Source: Cristatella mucedo
Taxonomy: Eukaryota > Bryozoa > Phylactolaemata > Cristatellidae
Assembly: GCA_009760855.2 (NCBI GenBank)
Contig: WPIO01000113.1
Location: 1,085,001-1,149,000, forward strand
Direction of reading: 5' to 3'
Length of the DNA: 64,000 nucleotides
Shown: positions 53,300 to 64,000 of the stretch, piece after piece
Position numbering within the stretch: position 1 is the stretch's first letter
How the letters are laid out: each line of letters starts with the position of its first letter
The notes under the pieces: generated by a model
Database searches by the model: none
Seen by the model: the letters and a program-made list of their open reading frames with translations, nothing else
What the model was told of the DNA's origin: nothing
Translations under genes and position numbers: made by a program

Positions 53300-55140
53300 A
53301 CACGATCATTGGTAGACTGCTAAAACACGACACTAGCTGACATGCTCGACGAGTTTGCCTCTCTGACTAGGCGCACTGTTCGCTCTCGCCCAGACGGCCT
53401 ATGGGTTGCCACAGACATTAAACTAGCTAGGTCTACTAAGCGCTAGCTTGAAAAAGCATACACAAGGTCAGGACTGACTGTCCATCGACTGGCATACGAT
53501 GACTACTGAAGATAGTAACACCTGATCCTAGAAAAATTCAAGTCAAGATTCTATAAAAACTTTGTTGAATCACACATGCACAATCCAAAATGCTGATGTC
53601 GACGATCAAACGTCTCCTTAACCGCTCCCAAGTTAGCTAATAACCTAATTCTCCCAGTGATGATCTAGTTGATCGCTTCTGTAGTTTCTTTATCCAGAAG
53701 ATAGACAAGATCAGAGAGTACATCCCTACGATAGCAGCATCCCCTGGAATGCTGTTCTTTCTACAGCTCCTTTCAAAGACACTGGAACGAGTCGTGGCAG
53801 ACCAGCTGAACTCTTATAATAATATTTCAAACCTTTCTAATAAGTTCCAGTCTGGTTTTAGAGCTAATCATTCCACAGAGTCAGCATTCCTTCGGGTGTA
53901 CAATGGCCTTCTTAGGACTGCAGGCATGGGTAGAGTATCTGCTTGTTTTGCTCGATCTTTCGGCAGCTTTTGATACTATCGATCACCAAGTCCTTCGTGA
54001 GCACCTCTCATCTCGCCTGCGCATCACTGGCACTGCTCTGCAACGGTTCAGGTCCTATATCAGTGGGAGACTCCAGAGTTTTGATGTGAATGGACAAAGA
54101 TCATCCAAGGAACCTCTGAAATATGATGATCTAGTTGATTGCTTCTCTAGTTTCTTTATCCAGAAGATAGACAAGATCGGGGAGTCCATCCCTACGATAG
54201 CAGCATCCCCTGGAATGCTGTTCTTTCTACAGCTCCTTTCAAAGACACTGGAACGAGTCGTGGCAGACCAGCTGAACTCTTATAATAATATTTCAAACCT
54301 TTCTAGTAAATTCCAGTCTGGTTTTAGAGCTAATCATTCCACAGAGTCAGCATTCTAAATGCTCTGTGCTGGGTCCTGTTCCTTTCACGGTTTATACTCT
54401 TCCTCTTGCTGATGTGATTGCCAAGCACAATCTAGGCTTTCACTTCTATACGGATGACACTCAGTTGTACCGTTGCTTTGATCCATTCCGGCCCTCCAGC
54501 AAATCAAATCCTCACAACTCCCTTGCTGCAGGTATTGATGACATCTGCACATGAATGGCAACACATTTTCTTAAGCTGAATTACGATCAAACTGACTTAC
54601 TAGCTATGGGCAAGCCAAATGTGATTCAAAAATTGGAAAGGCTAAAGCTCAAAGTTGGTTCTGCCAGCATATCTCCTGTTGCATCTGCACAAAATCTAGG
54701 TGTCATGATCCAAAGTGACCTTTCGTTAAAGGGTCACATCATCTCCAAAATCAAGTCTGCCTACTTTCAGGTACATAACATTGTTAAAATTTGGGCTAGT
54801 TTAGGCAGGGACACATCTAAGTGGGTCCATATATTTGTGAAATCACCTCTTGACTTCGGTAACTTACTGCTTGCTGGTCTACCGGCCTGTGCAATCAGGC
54901 ACTTACAGCTGGTGCGAAACTTTGCAGTTAGGCTTGTCTGTCGTGAGCGTCGTAGTTGCCACATCACACCACTTCTTATCGACTTACACTGGCTACCAGT
55001 TAAGCAAGGCATTGACTTCAAGGTTTCGTCGCTCACTTTTAGATCCCTTCATTCTTTGGCTTCAGCCTACCTATCAGATATTTCCCGCTATTAAAGCTTT
55101 ATCAAGTGTATTATTATAATTATTATTATTATTATCAGAT
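53300..55140 (+). mobile_element. LINE-A, long copy with internal 232-bp duplication
   Basis: In order: the endonuclease-RT linker (LADMLDEFASLTRRTVRSRP, with stops), [35 protein letters not shown] (RT fingers), LLVLLDLSAAFDTIDHQVLR (motif A), [20 protein letters not shown] then [11 protein letters not shown] (active-site DD intact), SVTYCLLV-frame-shifted region, RRSCHITPLLIDLHWLPVKQ, and an ATT-rich end. Segment 53658-53889 recurs at 54124-54355, where the GVPQGSVLG region should be. The last ORF part and 3' UTR are largely deleted. Confidence 0.9.
54124..54355 (+). repeat. Duplicated RT segment (second copy) in the LINE-A
   Basis: 232 bp, nearly identical to 53658-53889 (a handful of differences). 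It starts at a shared TGATGATCTAG and ends at GTCAGCATTC. It replaces a few bases between GAAATATG and the CTCTGTGCT of LINE-A. Confidence 0.92.
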
Positions 55141-55277
55141 TGTTCACCCCCCTTGACATCGAACTAGTGAGCTGCTCTTTGGGCCATGAACTTGTATGTT
55201 GTATGCTGTGGCTGGTGCCGTACAGACGTGCCTCTCAATGGCTATGGAATAGGCTTGTTAGTGCTAACAATAAGTTT

Positions 55278-55365
55278 ATTAATAATAATGATACATTGTT
55301 ATAGCACCTTCAGTGAACTCAATGTCTTTTTAGGCACTTTACATTTACTGTAAAGGAAGCTTACA
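55278..55365 (-). mobile_element. LINE-A tail, left arm of an inverted pair
   Basis: AATAATAATGATACATTG, then TATAGCACCTTCAGTG and TTTAGGCACTTTACATTTAC. Confidence 0.72.
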
Positions 55366-55379
55366 TCAAGGGCAACTAA

Positions 55380-55446
55380 CCAAATCTATGCAAATTTAAA
55401 GTGTTTAGAAAGAGATTGAGTTCTCTTATGGTGCTAGATCAAATGT
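55380..55446 (+). mobile_element. LINE-A tail, right arm of the inverted pair
   Basis: GCAAATTTAAAGTGTTTAGA, AAGAGATTGAGTTCTCTTAT, GGTGCTAGATCAAATG. It faces the reverse copy at 55278 about 15 bp away. Confidence 0.72.
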
Positions 55447-55680
55447 AGTTTTATAATTAAGAATGCCCAAACTACTGTTTAACAAAATAATTGACCATCC
55501 AAATTCAGACTTCCATATGCCATCGGAATGCACCACTAGGTAGTTGCTGTAGTAGTGACTGAGCTAAGATGAAGCGCACAGCTTTTGGTCACTGATCGCC
55601 TATTGGGCTTTCTGGCAGGTGCCGCCCAAGGATACGCTTTAGTAAAGTAAAATTAAACATTAGTCAGTTCAATACTATCA

Positions 55681-55681
55681 C

Positions 55682-55712
<31 letters not shown>
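55681..55712. repeat. (TA)n microsatellite
   Basis: About 30 bp of TA. Confidence 0.95.
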
Positions 55713-55715
<3 letters not shown>

Positions 55716-55806
55716 TGATTAATTAAAGTGAGTAAAGATGTCACTTGGCGAGATGGCGACCAGGACTTCCGAGAGTGTAATGGACCACAGGCAGTAAGTT
55801 ATAGTG

Positions 55807-55913
<107 letters not shown>

Positions 55914-56124
55914 CATCAGAAGTGGCTGTAGTGACTTTCACCACTCTTACAGACTTGCGTGCTACTGGATTCCAGCCAGAGACCTGGCTCGTGCAGTGCG
56001 GTCACCTTCCAGTCGGGCTTGTAGCTAAAATGAAAGCAACGATAGACATAGCAACACCATACAAACACTGAGGGGTGCTTCAACAAGTGTGTATTTGGCT
56101 TATGCTCGCAGTGCAACTGCTTAG

Positions 56125-56770
56125 AGCCATTTGCTAGCAGGTCTACCGGCCGGTGCAATAAGGCGCTTACATTTGGTGCAAAACACTGCAGCCAGGCTTG
56201 TCTTTTGCCACATGAAACCACTCCTCACCGACGTGCACTGGCTCCCAGTCAAGCAGCCCATCAACTCCTCAAAGTTTCTGTCACTAACTTTTTAGTTCCA
56301 TCATCCGTTGGCCCCAACTTACCTGTCACATCCACTCCCCCACCAGGCTAAGCAGTGTACCACTCGCTTTTCTGAATCTAATCGCTTACCTAAACGTCGT
56401 ATGAGCCTCAAATCTTTTGGAAACCGTGTCTTTAGTTCGTATGCTTTCAAAGCCTGGAACTCACCTCCGACTGGATTTACGACATCCCGTCTTAACAAAA
56501 TTTTAAAATATGCTAAAAATGCATCTTTTTATGACAGTATTTAGTGGGTCCCTGTGATTCATCTTTTATGCCCTCATGTGTGCTGATACTCTGCTTGCTG
56601 CCACTAACCAAACTTGAATGCTGAGCCTGTGCATGTCACCCCTAACCATGTTATTCTGGTTGTTTATTGAGCATGCTACCACTAACCATTTGATCTTGCT
56701 TCCTTTACAGCAAATGTAAAGTGCATAGGAAAAAGATTTCGTGAAATCGCTTTTCAAATGTATTAATACT
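56125..56770 (+). mobile_element. LINE-A 3' end, diverged subfamily
   Basis: From LAGLPAGAIRRLHLVQNTAA-like coding through TRFSESNRLPKRRMSLKSFG, stop, 3' UTR and a decayed hairpin with an ATTAATA end. Confidence 0.85.
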
Positions 56771-56984
56771 ATTAATATGCTCCCCTGCATCAGCGTTCCC
56801 TCTGCCCTTGCCAGTCGGCTGGCCTGGCCTCCCTGACAAGGGCTGCTACGAAACCTCAAGGGTGAGCACGGCCCATCAAGGGCAGGCTAATCTACGTCAT
56901 GGTCGGGCCAGCTTGCAGCTGATGAGCACCGACAGTTAGACTGCCATAGCCCAGAAGGTAAGGTGAATCTCCGGCTGTTATTTC
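56771..56984. other. Unannotated GC-rich stretch
   Basis: No gene or repeat recognised. Confidence 0.35.
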
Positions 56985-57230
56985 CACAAAGCCACAAAGA
57001 ACATGTAGGCGTTACGCAGGAGAGTTTTCGAAATCCCATTCAAAGCCTAAACGGCTTTCGGTACGTTTTCGCTAGCCAACAGATTTCATCTCACACACCA
57101 AAGAGAGAGTGAAAAGCCTAGCAGAGTCGGGAGGGCAATTGAGATAGTAAGTAGCATGGGCGTAGCAGCTCAGGTCGGCTGGAAAGGATGTGCCATAGTT
57201 GGCAACAGTAGAGTAGATGTCATTGAACTT
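56985..57230 (-). mobile_element. LINE-B 3' fragment
   Basis: Reverse match from the 3' UTR (AAAGCCACAAAGAACATGTA) through the TRTESRL-like ORF end to about GTAGATGTCATTG. Terminal (ACATT)n is missing. Confidence 0.78.
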
Positions 57231-57231
57231 T

Positions 57232-59005
57232 AGCAACTACCGTTAAGGCTCCCTTCTACTGTTCCTTTCAAGGAACCTGGCACGAGTCGTGGCGCACCAG
57301 CTGAACTCTTATCTTAAAACTGCAAACCTTTCCAGTCTGGTTTCAGAGCTAATCACTCCACAGAGTCAGCATTCCTTCGGGTGTATAACGACCGACTTAG
57401 GAATGCAGATATGGGTAGAGTATCTCTGCTTGTTTTGCTCTATCTTTTGTCAGCTTTGATACTATCGATCACCAAATCCATCTTGAGCGCCTCTCATCTC
57501 GCCTGGGAGTTACTGGCACTGCATTGCAATGGTTCAGGTCCTATCTCAGCGGGAGACTCCATAGTATTGATGTGAATGGACAAAGATCATCCGAGGAACC
57601 TCTGAAATATGGGGTGCCACAGGGCTCTGTGCTTGGCCCTGTTCTTTTCACGATTTAAACTCTTCCTCTTGCCTATGTGATTGCCATGCACAATCTTGGC
57701 TTTCACTTCTATGCCTATTTGTGAATTTATTCAGTCATTGTTACTAATTGCAGGTGAGCCATGATGGCACACTAGGTAAGGTAGTTGCTTTTCACGACCA
57801 CGGCCTGAGGTGGGTTCGATTCCTGCCGTGGGTAATCCTTTATCGCTGCTGCAAGCCATGTTGAGAGTCGTAAAGGTTCTTCTGTTGCTATACAAAAGAG
57901 GCTGTTTAATCAGCTAGTATTTTTGTATGTGGGTGACACTCAGCTGTACCTATGCTTTGATCCCTCCCAGCCCTTGAATTCTCTCAACTCCCTGCTGCAT
58001 GTTTTGATGACACATGCACATGTATGACAGCAAAGTTTCCTAAATTCAATGACGATAGAACCAGTTTACTAGTTACGGGCAAATCAAGTGCGATTCAGAA
58101 ATTGGAAAGGCTAAAGCTCAAAATCGGCTCTGCCAGCGTATCTCCTGCTGAATGTGCATGAAATATAGGTTTCATGATCCAAAGTGACCTTTCGTTAGAC
58201 GACCACTTCAACTCCACAATCAAGTCTGCCTACTTTCAGCTACATAACATTGCTAAAATTCGGGCTTATTTAGACAGGTATACCACATCTAAGTTGGCCC
58301 ATGCATTTGTGACATTGCGTCTTGACTTCTGTAATTCACTGCTTGCTGGTCTACAGCCTGTGCAATCACTGGTGCAAAACTCTGCATTTAGGCTTGTCTG
58401 TCGTGATCGTTGCAGTTGCCACATCACACCACTTCTCACCGACCTGCACAGGCTTGCAGTTAAGCAACGCATCGACTTCAAGGTTTTGTCCCCCACTTTT
58501 AGGTCACTTCATTAGATCTACTGCCGCACCAAGGCTAAGCATCGTATAACCAGCTTTTCGGAATCTAACTGTTTATCTGTACCTCCTATAAACCTCAAAT
58601 CCTTTGGAGACCGTGCATTTAGTTCGTGTGCTTGAACTCACTCCCAACTTGCGTTTAGACATCCCCTGACTTGACCATATTAATTAAGAAGCTAAAAAAG
58701 CACATATTTATCACAGTATTTAGTCGGTCCTATGATTCGAACTTTATGTGTTTGGGCGTGCTGACACTGTGCATGCTGCCACTAACCACACTTGCATGCT
58801 GACCCTGAGCACGGCACCCCTAATCATGTTATACTGGTTGTTTATTGAGCATACTATCGCTAACCATTCGATCGTGTTTCCTGTGCAGCAAATGTAAGCA
58901 AATGTAAATGCAAAGCAAATGTAAATGTAATGTAATGCAATGCCTAGAAATAGATTGAGTTCTCTGAGGGCACTTAATCAAGTGTATTATCATTATTATT
59001 AATCA
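57232..59005 (+). mobile_element. LINE-A, long copy with a SINE-2 inside
   Basis: RT fingers (GVAPTEL-like, degraded), [15 protein letters not shown]-like and LLVLLYLLSALILSITKSI (motif A, frame-shifted), YLSGRLHSIDVNGQRSSEEP, KYGVPQGSVLGPVLFTI, then SINE-2, then DTQLYLCFDPSQP, DLSLDDHFNSTIKSAYFQLH, RCSCHITPLLTDLHRLAVKQ, 3' UTR and tail. Near 58895-58940 the GCAAATGTAAA word is repeated several times. Confidence 0.9.
57753..57928 (+). mobile_element. SINE-2 within the LINE-A
   Basis: GTGAGCCATGATGGCACACT, GAGGTGGGTTCGATTCCTGC, GTAAAGGTTCTTCTGTTGCT and AAGAGGCTGTTTAATCAGCT. It interrupts codons for the FHFYADDTQLY motif. About 40 bp of unmatched sequence precede it, so the target duplication cannot be defined. 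Confidence 0.9.
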
Positions 59006-59017
59006 ATCAGAGTTGGT

Positions 59018-59225
59018 AAAGTGAGTTCCATAGTCCAGCACCTGTAGAGCAAACGCCTGCGCTGCCAACAGGTCTTTAAGTCAAGGAATGGAATAGCTAA
59101 TTAATCGTCCATATAGGACCTGGGAGCATGAGGAGGCTGAAACTTGTGCAGCAATTTAGCTAGGTATGAAGGAGCCAAGCCACGGCCTTGGCCTTGTGGG
59201 CCAGCGTGAGAACTGTGCTCTGTTC
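59018..59225 (-). mobile_element. LINE-B fragment
   Basis: Reverse match: GAGTTCCATAGTCCAGCACC, GGTCTTTAAGTCAAGGAATG, GGAGCCAAGCCACGGCC, GTGGGCCAGCGTGAGAACTG. Confidence 0.75.
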
Positions 59226-59274
59226 ACTGGCTGGCGATCTCCCCTCGGCTGCCACTGATCATCGACATCATCGT

Positions 59275-59820
59275 GTATCGAGGTCATCGATACTCTGATC
59301 GTCGAGCGTTCCTCGAGCGCCTATCCATCTCGCCTGGACATTACAGGTACTACACTGCTTCTGTCTAGATCCTATCTTGATGAGCGATTTCAAAGTGTCA
59401 ACCTCAACTGATATACACGGAGCTTTAAATTATGATAGATACTACCCTGGATTCAATTATCGGTTCACTTGCATTCGCAACTCATTCTCGCACTCTTGCT
59501 GATGCAGTTTCTGAGCACAGCCTAGACTTTGATTCGCATGCAGACGATGTGAAATCCGCCTGCACTTGAATCCCCCAAAGGCTCTCCAGCACTTCATTAT
59601 CTCCTTTTCAGCCTACAATGCTGGCATTGGCATTTAGACGGCAGCAAACGTTCTCGAATTGAATGACGATAAATTCAACTTACTAGTTATGGGCTAACCC
59701 TGTGCCACTCCCAAAGGTAAAGGCCAATTATCCTTGCGATGGGCTCGGTAGGCCAACCTCCTGTAGTGCCTGCACGAAATCTGGGCATCCTGCTTCGATA
59801 GTGACTTTCACCGGTTTACC
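59275..59820 (+). mobile_element. Old LINE-A-like RT remnant
   Basis: ERLSISPGHYRYYTASV-like coding, TLADAVSEHSLDFDSHADDV (compare [19 protein letters not shown]), LNDDKFNLLVMG. Heavily decayed and lacking a 3' end. Confidence 0.65.
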
Positions 59821-59821
59821 A

Positions 59822-59875
59822 CATAATAATAACAATAAAAATACATTTGATATTTTGATATATCACCCTCGGAGA

Positions 59876-59970
<95 letters not shown>

Positions 59971-61960
59971 ATCTAGGCACTTTACATTTGCTACAATGGA
60001 AGCATGATCAAATGGCTAGTGGCAGCATGCTCAATAAACAGCGAGAATAACCTGGTTAGGGGTCACATGCACAAGGTCGGCATGCAAGTATGGTTAGTGG
60101 AGGCATGCACAGTGTCAACGCCCATAAGAACATAAAGGATGAATCACAGGGACCCACTAAATGCTGTGATAAATGGATGCATTTTTAGTTTCTTTTTAAA
60201 TGTGGACAAGTCAAGGAGATGTCATGAAGCAAATCGGGAGTGAGTTTTGGGTATCGGGGGCATACGAACTAAAGGCACGGTCGCCAAAAGATTTGAGATT
60301 TGCACGAAGTATGGCTAAGCTGATGGATTCCGAAAAGCAGTGGTACGATGCTTAGCCTGGTGAGGTAGTAGATCTGATAGGTAGGATGGAGCCAAAGAAT
60401 GAAGGAATCCAAAGTAAGGGATAAAACCTTGAAGTCGATGCGCTGCTTGACTGGGAGGCAGTGCAGGTCGGTGAGAAGCTGTGTGATGTGGCAGCTGCGA
60501 CACTCAGGACTAACAAGCCAAGCTGCAGAGTTTTGCACGAGCTGTAAGCACCTGATTGCCCATACCGGTAGACCAGCAAGCAGTAAGTTACAGGCTGGAT
60601 GTCACGAATGCATGGATCAACTTGGATGTGGTATCCCTGTCTAAACAAGCCCGAATTTTAGCAATGTTATGAAGTTGAAATAATTCAGACTTGATTGTGG
60701 AGCTGATGTAGTCGTCTAACGAAAGGTCACTATGGATCATGACACCTAGATTTCGTGCAGATTCAACAGGAGATATGAGGCCGAGTTAATTTTGAGCTTT
60801 AGCCTTTTCAATTTCTGAATCACACTTGGTTTACCCATAGCTAGTAAGTTGGTGTTTGCCATCATTCAATTTAAGAAACTTTGCTGCCATCCATGAGCGA
60901 ATGTCATCAATACATGTAGCAGAGGAGTTGAGAAAATTCGACATGCTCGAGGGCTGACAGGGATCCGAGCAAAGGTACAACTGAGTGTCATTTGCATAGA
61001 AGTGAAAGCCTAGATTGTGCTCGGCAATCGCATTGGCAAGAGGGAGAGTATAAACCATGAAAAGAACGAGACCAAGCACAGACCCCTGAGGTACTCCATA
61101 CTTCAAGGTTACTCGGATGATCTTTGTCCATTTATATCCTTACTCTGGAGTCTCCAACTGAGATAGGATCTGTCTGAACCATTTCAGTGCAGTGCCAGGG
61201 ATGCCCAGGCGAGATGCAAGGCACCAGAAGGGTTTGGTGATCAAAAGCTGACGAAAGATCGAGCAAAAAATGCAGAGATATTCTACATAAGTATGCATTA
61301 CCAAGTACATCGTTGTATACCAGAAGTAATCCTGACTCTTCGGGTTGATTATCTCTAAAACCAGACTGGAACTTACTAGCAAGGTTTGAAGTTTCAATGT
61401 GAGTTTAGCTGGTCGGCCACTACCTGTTCCAGTGGCTTTTATAGGAACGGTGGTTGGGAGGCTGGACAGAAGTTGCTTAAGTTCTCTTGGTGTAGTGTAG
61501 CTTTCTTGAATAATGGGCTGACTACAGTCTTTTTGAAAGGCTTTGGGACATGACCAGAGGCTAATGACATATTTATGTGTTATTTATGCATGGAAGCAGC
61601 AGATCAATGCATCGTAGAAGCAGGACAGCGGGAATAGGGATGCACAGGACTAGTTGTCTTCTCTAATTGGTATATGAACTTTAGGACGAGGTCACTAGTG
61701 ACTTCCTTGAATGTACATATTGAGGTGCTGCATGGAATTGAGGGACAGGATTCCAGGGTGGATACTGTCATCCTTGGTATGGAATCCTTGATCTTGTCTA
61801 TCCTGTCCACAAAGAAGCTAGAGAAGCGATCGGCTAGTTCATCACAGGGATCGCTAGGTAAGGAGCTAACCTGGGAGTGGTTAAGGAGGTGGTTGATCAT
61901 CTACATCAGCATTTTCATATCATCGGAACTCTTTCGGTACAGCAGAGCTGCGGAGGTTGT
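59822..61960 (-). mobile_element. LINE-A, longest reverse copy, RT to 3' tail
   Basis: From its 5' end (high coordinates): INHLLNHSQVSSLPSDPCDE, LADRFSSFFVDRIDKIKDSI, then a decayed RT finger region, YGVPQGSVLGLVLFMVYTLP, NLGFHFYANDTQLYLCSDPC (YADD changed to YAND), LNSSATCIDDIRSWMAAKFL, CRSCHITQLLTDLHCLPVKQ, 3' UTR and a tail carrying a (CT)n array. Stops and frameshifts throughout; no endonuclease. Lower-coordinate end is the ATA-rich terminus at 59822. Confidence 0.9.
59882..59964. repeat. (CT)n microsatellite inside the LINE-A tail
   Basis: About 83 bp of CT, flanked by the two sides of the LINE-A hairpin (CACCCTCGGAGATTTCATT and TAGGCACTTTACATTTGC). Confidence 0.95.
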
Positions 61961-62007
61961 TAAGTCACAGTAGGACCATACAGAGATCGTATATTATAAG
62001 TATCTTT

Positions 62008-62180
62008 AGGCCGTATTGCCACACTTAGTAAGACGGTCGCTTTTCATAACCTCGGTCCTGAGATTGTAGGTTCGAATCCTACAGTAGGCGATCCTATATT
62101 GCCACATCAAGATGTGGCCATAATGGTAAAGGCTCTTCTGTCGCTAAACAAAGGGGCTGCAGAATCAGCTAGCATTTTTT
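62008..62180 (+). mobile_element. SINE-2
   Basis: CACTTAGTAAGACGGTCGCT, GATTGTAGGTTCGAATCCTA (a near-perfect B box), AATGGTAAAGGCTCTTCTGT and GGGGCTGCAGAATCAGCTAG. Confidence 0.88.
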
Positions 62181-62769
62181 GAAACGAATTTTTTCATTGT
62201 CACTACTGCAGAGCAAAGTGAGAAGAGGCATTTATTTCGTGCGGGCTTAGTTCTCTGCCCCAGTGACTCCACATCGCATGGTACGCCTACCTCCGGCATG
62301 TACTGTTTAGCCGTGGCACCTCCGTCGGCAGAGCGTGCCTAGCGTCTCTGCGGTCGTTGAGCAGCAACGCCTCAGCGGGATCATCGTTTCAGCCGAAGCA
62401 GCTGCCGAAGCAGCTGCCGAAGCTGCACCGTCGGGCTTTTTCGTATGAGGCTGAGACCGGAAAGGATTCGATTTCTTAGGCTGCGCTCACTGCAGCCACC
62501 CCTTTCCCCGGACTGTTAGGGATCCCGGTTGCTGCGGTAGCTGGGCTCCCTGCAGGCGGAACACTCGCCGGAAGGAGCTTGAATTGTTTGCCAGCCAGGC
62601 GGTGAGCCAGGGTGGAACAGGATGTGGGCGTGCCTTGCGGTGGGTGTGGTTTAAGTTGGGTTGGGAAGGCGGGACCAGAAGCCGGTTTCAGGCTGGGCAG
62701 GAGCAGACGCGAATTAATGGCAGCTCCCTGAACCGAAGCCTTGGCCCAGTCCACGACTACAACTCGCAG
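62181..62769. other. Unannotated GC-rich stretch
   Basis: A 12-15-bp tandem (GAAGCAGCTGCC, three units) at 62394-62424. Frames lack domains. Confidence 0.45.
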
Positions 62770-62900
62770 GGTGCCGCGCTAAGGTGGTCGCACTTCGTGA
62801 CCCGAATGACGCAGGTTCGAGTCTAATTACGGGCAATTTCTCTTTGCCGCTGCAAGCGTGGGGCGAGGTGAAGGCCGCCAAGGCTCGCCTGGCGCTGCAT
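62770..62900 (+). mobile_element. SINE-2-like fragment
   Basis: AAGGTGGTCGCACTTCGTGA, GCAGGTTCGAGTCTAATTAC and TTGCCGCTGCAAGCGTGGG follow the SINE-2 order; the 3' part is missing. Confidence 0.6.
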
Positions 62901-63157
62901 AGGACGTGGCAGATGAATCGAATAATCTTGATTAATTTAATCGCTATAATTGGCAGTCCACTATTTTGAGATCGCTCGTGCCGTGAAATTTGGCTAATTC
63001 ACTCTCGGCCCTGTGTGCTATGCGGTCGCATGCGAGCTCAGCGCTGCAGCCAATATGATCGAAGTTATTCGCAGGATCCCCTGACGCAACCAGTCTCTCT
63101 AGGGCTACCACATTCCTTAGTCGATGCCTCGTAGGATTACATATAGGTTTTTATATA
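62901..63157. other. Unannotated stretch
   Basis: No gene or repeat recognised. Confidence 0.35.
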
Positions 63158-63297
63158 GCCGAGCTGGTTTGGTCCAGCGGATAAGGTGCTCGCCCCGACC
63201 AAGTACTGGCTGAGGTCGTGGGCTCGAGCCCCGAGGCATATGTGAAGCGCCTGAATAGAGATTAAGTTCTCTTGGGGCGCTATATAAATGAATTATA

Positions 63298-63300
<3 letters not shown>
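63158..63300 (+). mobile_element. SINE-1, best-preserved copy
   Basis: Complete from GCCGAGCTGGTTTGGTCCAG through GTCGTGGGCTCGAGCCCCG to the tail: AAGCGCC, AGAGA, TTAAGT, TCTCT, GGGGCGCT, then ATATAAATGAATTATATA. It runs straight into (TA)n. Confidence 0.93.

Positions 63301-63358
<58 letters not shown>
63297..63358. repeat. (TA)n grown from the SINE-1 terminus
   Basis: About 55 bp of TA continuous with the ATTATATAATTATATA end of the SINE. Confidence 0.95.
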
Positions 63359-63361
<3 letters not shown>

Positions 63362-63491
63362 TATAGAGGACTACGGAGGCTGTGCTGTAGGATTATATAA
63401 GTGCTGCTAATCAAATGTGCAACTCCACCTGCAATTCGCTTCCATCCCTAGTAGCTGACAAACAGCGAATGCAAGTCACGCCTGCTTCTGT

Positions 63492-63640
<149 letters not shown>

Positions 63641-64000
63641 CACTGCGTCCAATTCTAGTGCCACCACATTCCGCCCGGGTGCGTCGGGAAAGCATCGACG
63701 CATAGCGAGGGATACTCGTCTGCGGAGCACAAACCGTGGCCGTCTTCACTAGACGCGGTCACGTCAGCTCCAATCGCATAGCGGTCGGACCAGTCGCAGC
63801 GGTCGGCTCGTTGACCGCCACTATGTGCGGTAAGAGAAGCGACTGCCGATGAATCCGAGGACACTAGAGGCAAGCTACAAATCTTCGATAACCGCCGAAT
63901 CGCCGCATTCAGTAGGGACGTTACAGCCAATACGCTGTGGTGAGCCTCCATGTGAAATGGCTAGGGCGGCATCTGGAAGCACTTGAAGCGCCATCTTGGA
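63641..64000. other. Unannotated end of window
   Basis: The minus-strand frame at 63655-63951 has no recognised domain. No repeat matched. Confidence 0.4.

Noticed and set aside
62040-62100. tRNA-like B box GGTTCGAATCC
   Set aside because: Part of a SINE-2 copy with its usual body and end; no complete cloverleaf flanks it.

Overview
This window is animal (metazoan) nuclear DNA, most likely from an invertebrate whose phylum I cannot fix. The reasons are: fragments of L2/CR1-type LINEs in both orientations, tRNA-derived SINEs, Ty3/gypsy remnants, long di- and trinucleotide arrays, a C2H2 zinc-finger exon, and single-copy coding sequence that reads only with short spliceosomal introns. CpG dinucleotides are still common. 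There are no operons, rRNA genes or CRISPR arrays.

By my reading about half of the window is recognisable repeat. Two LINE lineages dominate. LINE-A has the peptide HITPLLADLHWLPVKQRIDF and a 3' tail with a hairpin followed by (ATT)n. LINE-B has YLAELLHQFQPVRALRS and a tail ending in (ACATT)n. They are nested inside each other in both directions. SINE-1 (7126, 10786, 22751r, 37455r, 49588, 52994, 63158, 12320 partial) has a tRNA-like head and ends in the LINE-A hairpin tail, so it was probably copied by LINE-A machinery. SINE-2 (9763, 57753, 62008, 22491r, 29290r and fragments) is a second tRNA-like family. The 9763 copy sits in a LINE-B between 9-bp target-site duplications, and a second LINE-B copy in this window preserves the uninterrupted site.

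Three places look like host genes. (1) 5663-5747 (+) is a first coding exon with a clear signal peptide and a consensus GTAAGT donor. (2) 12489-13372 (-) is a two-exon gene for a two-pass membrane protein of about 269 aa with a Cys-rich glycosylated ectodomain; a 74-bp intron joins the exons in frame. (3) 30985-31390 (-) encodes three complete C2H2 zinc fingers and abuts a truncated LINE-A.

Layout: 1-5 kb LINE fragments and repeat C with a long (TA)n; 5.2-7.3 kb signal-peptide exon, LINE-A, SINE-1; 7.6-11.1 kb LINE-A, repeat D, LINE-B with SINE-2, SINE-1; 12.3-14.4 kb membrane-protein gene and repeat E; 14.5-16.8 kb repeat F, LINE-B and a GC-rich island with 45-bp tandem repeats; 17.3-19 kb purine arrays and (CTG)n; 19.3-27.8 kb mixed repeats, a LINE endonuclease remnant and a second (CTG)n; 28-30.7 kb mostly unannotatable unique DNA; 31-36 kb zinc fingers, LINE fragments, repeat C copy 2, long LINE-B; 38.5-41 kb LINE-A pieces around a composite with telomere-like TTTAGGG repeats; 41-46 kb two gypsy remnants, repeat E copy 2, nested LINEs; 46-53 kb sparse repeats, a third (CTG)n and a 400-bp homopyrimidine tract; 53-62 kb a dense LINE cluster; 62-64 kb SINEs and microsatellites. 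The genes show no obvious functional link. The coherent system in the window is the LINE/SINE community and the microsatellites that grow from its tails.
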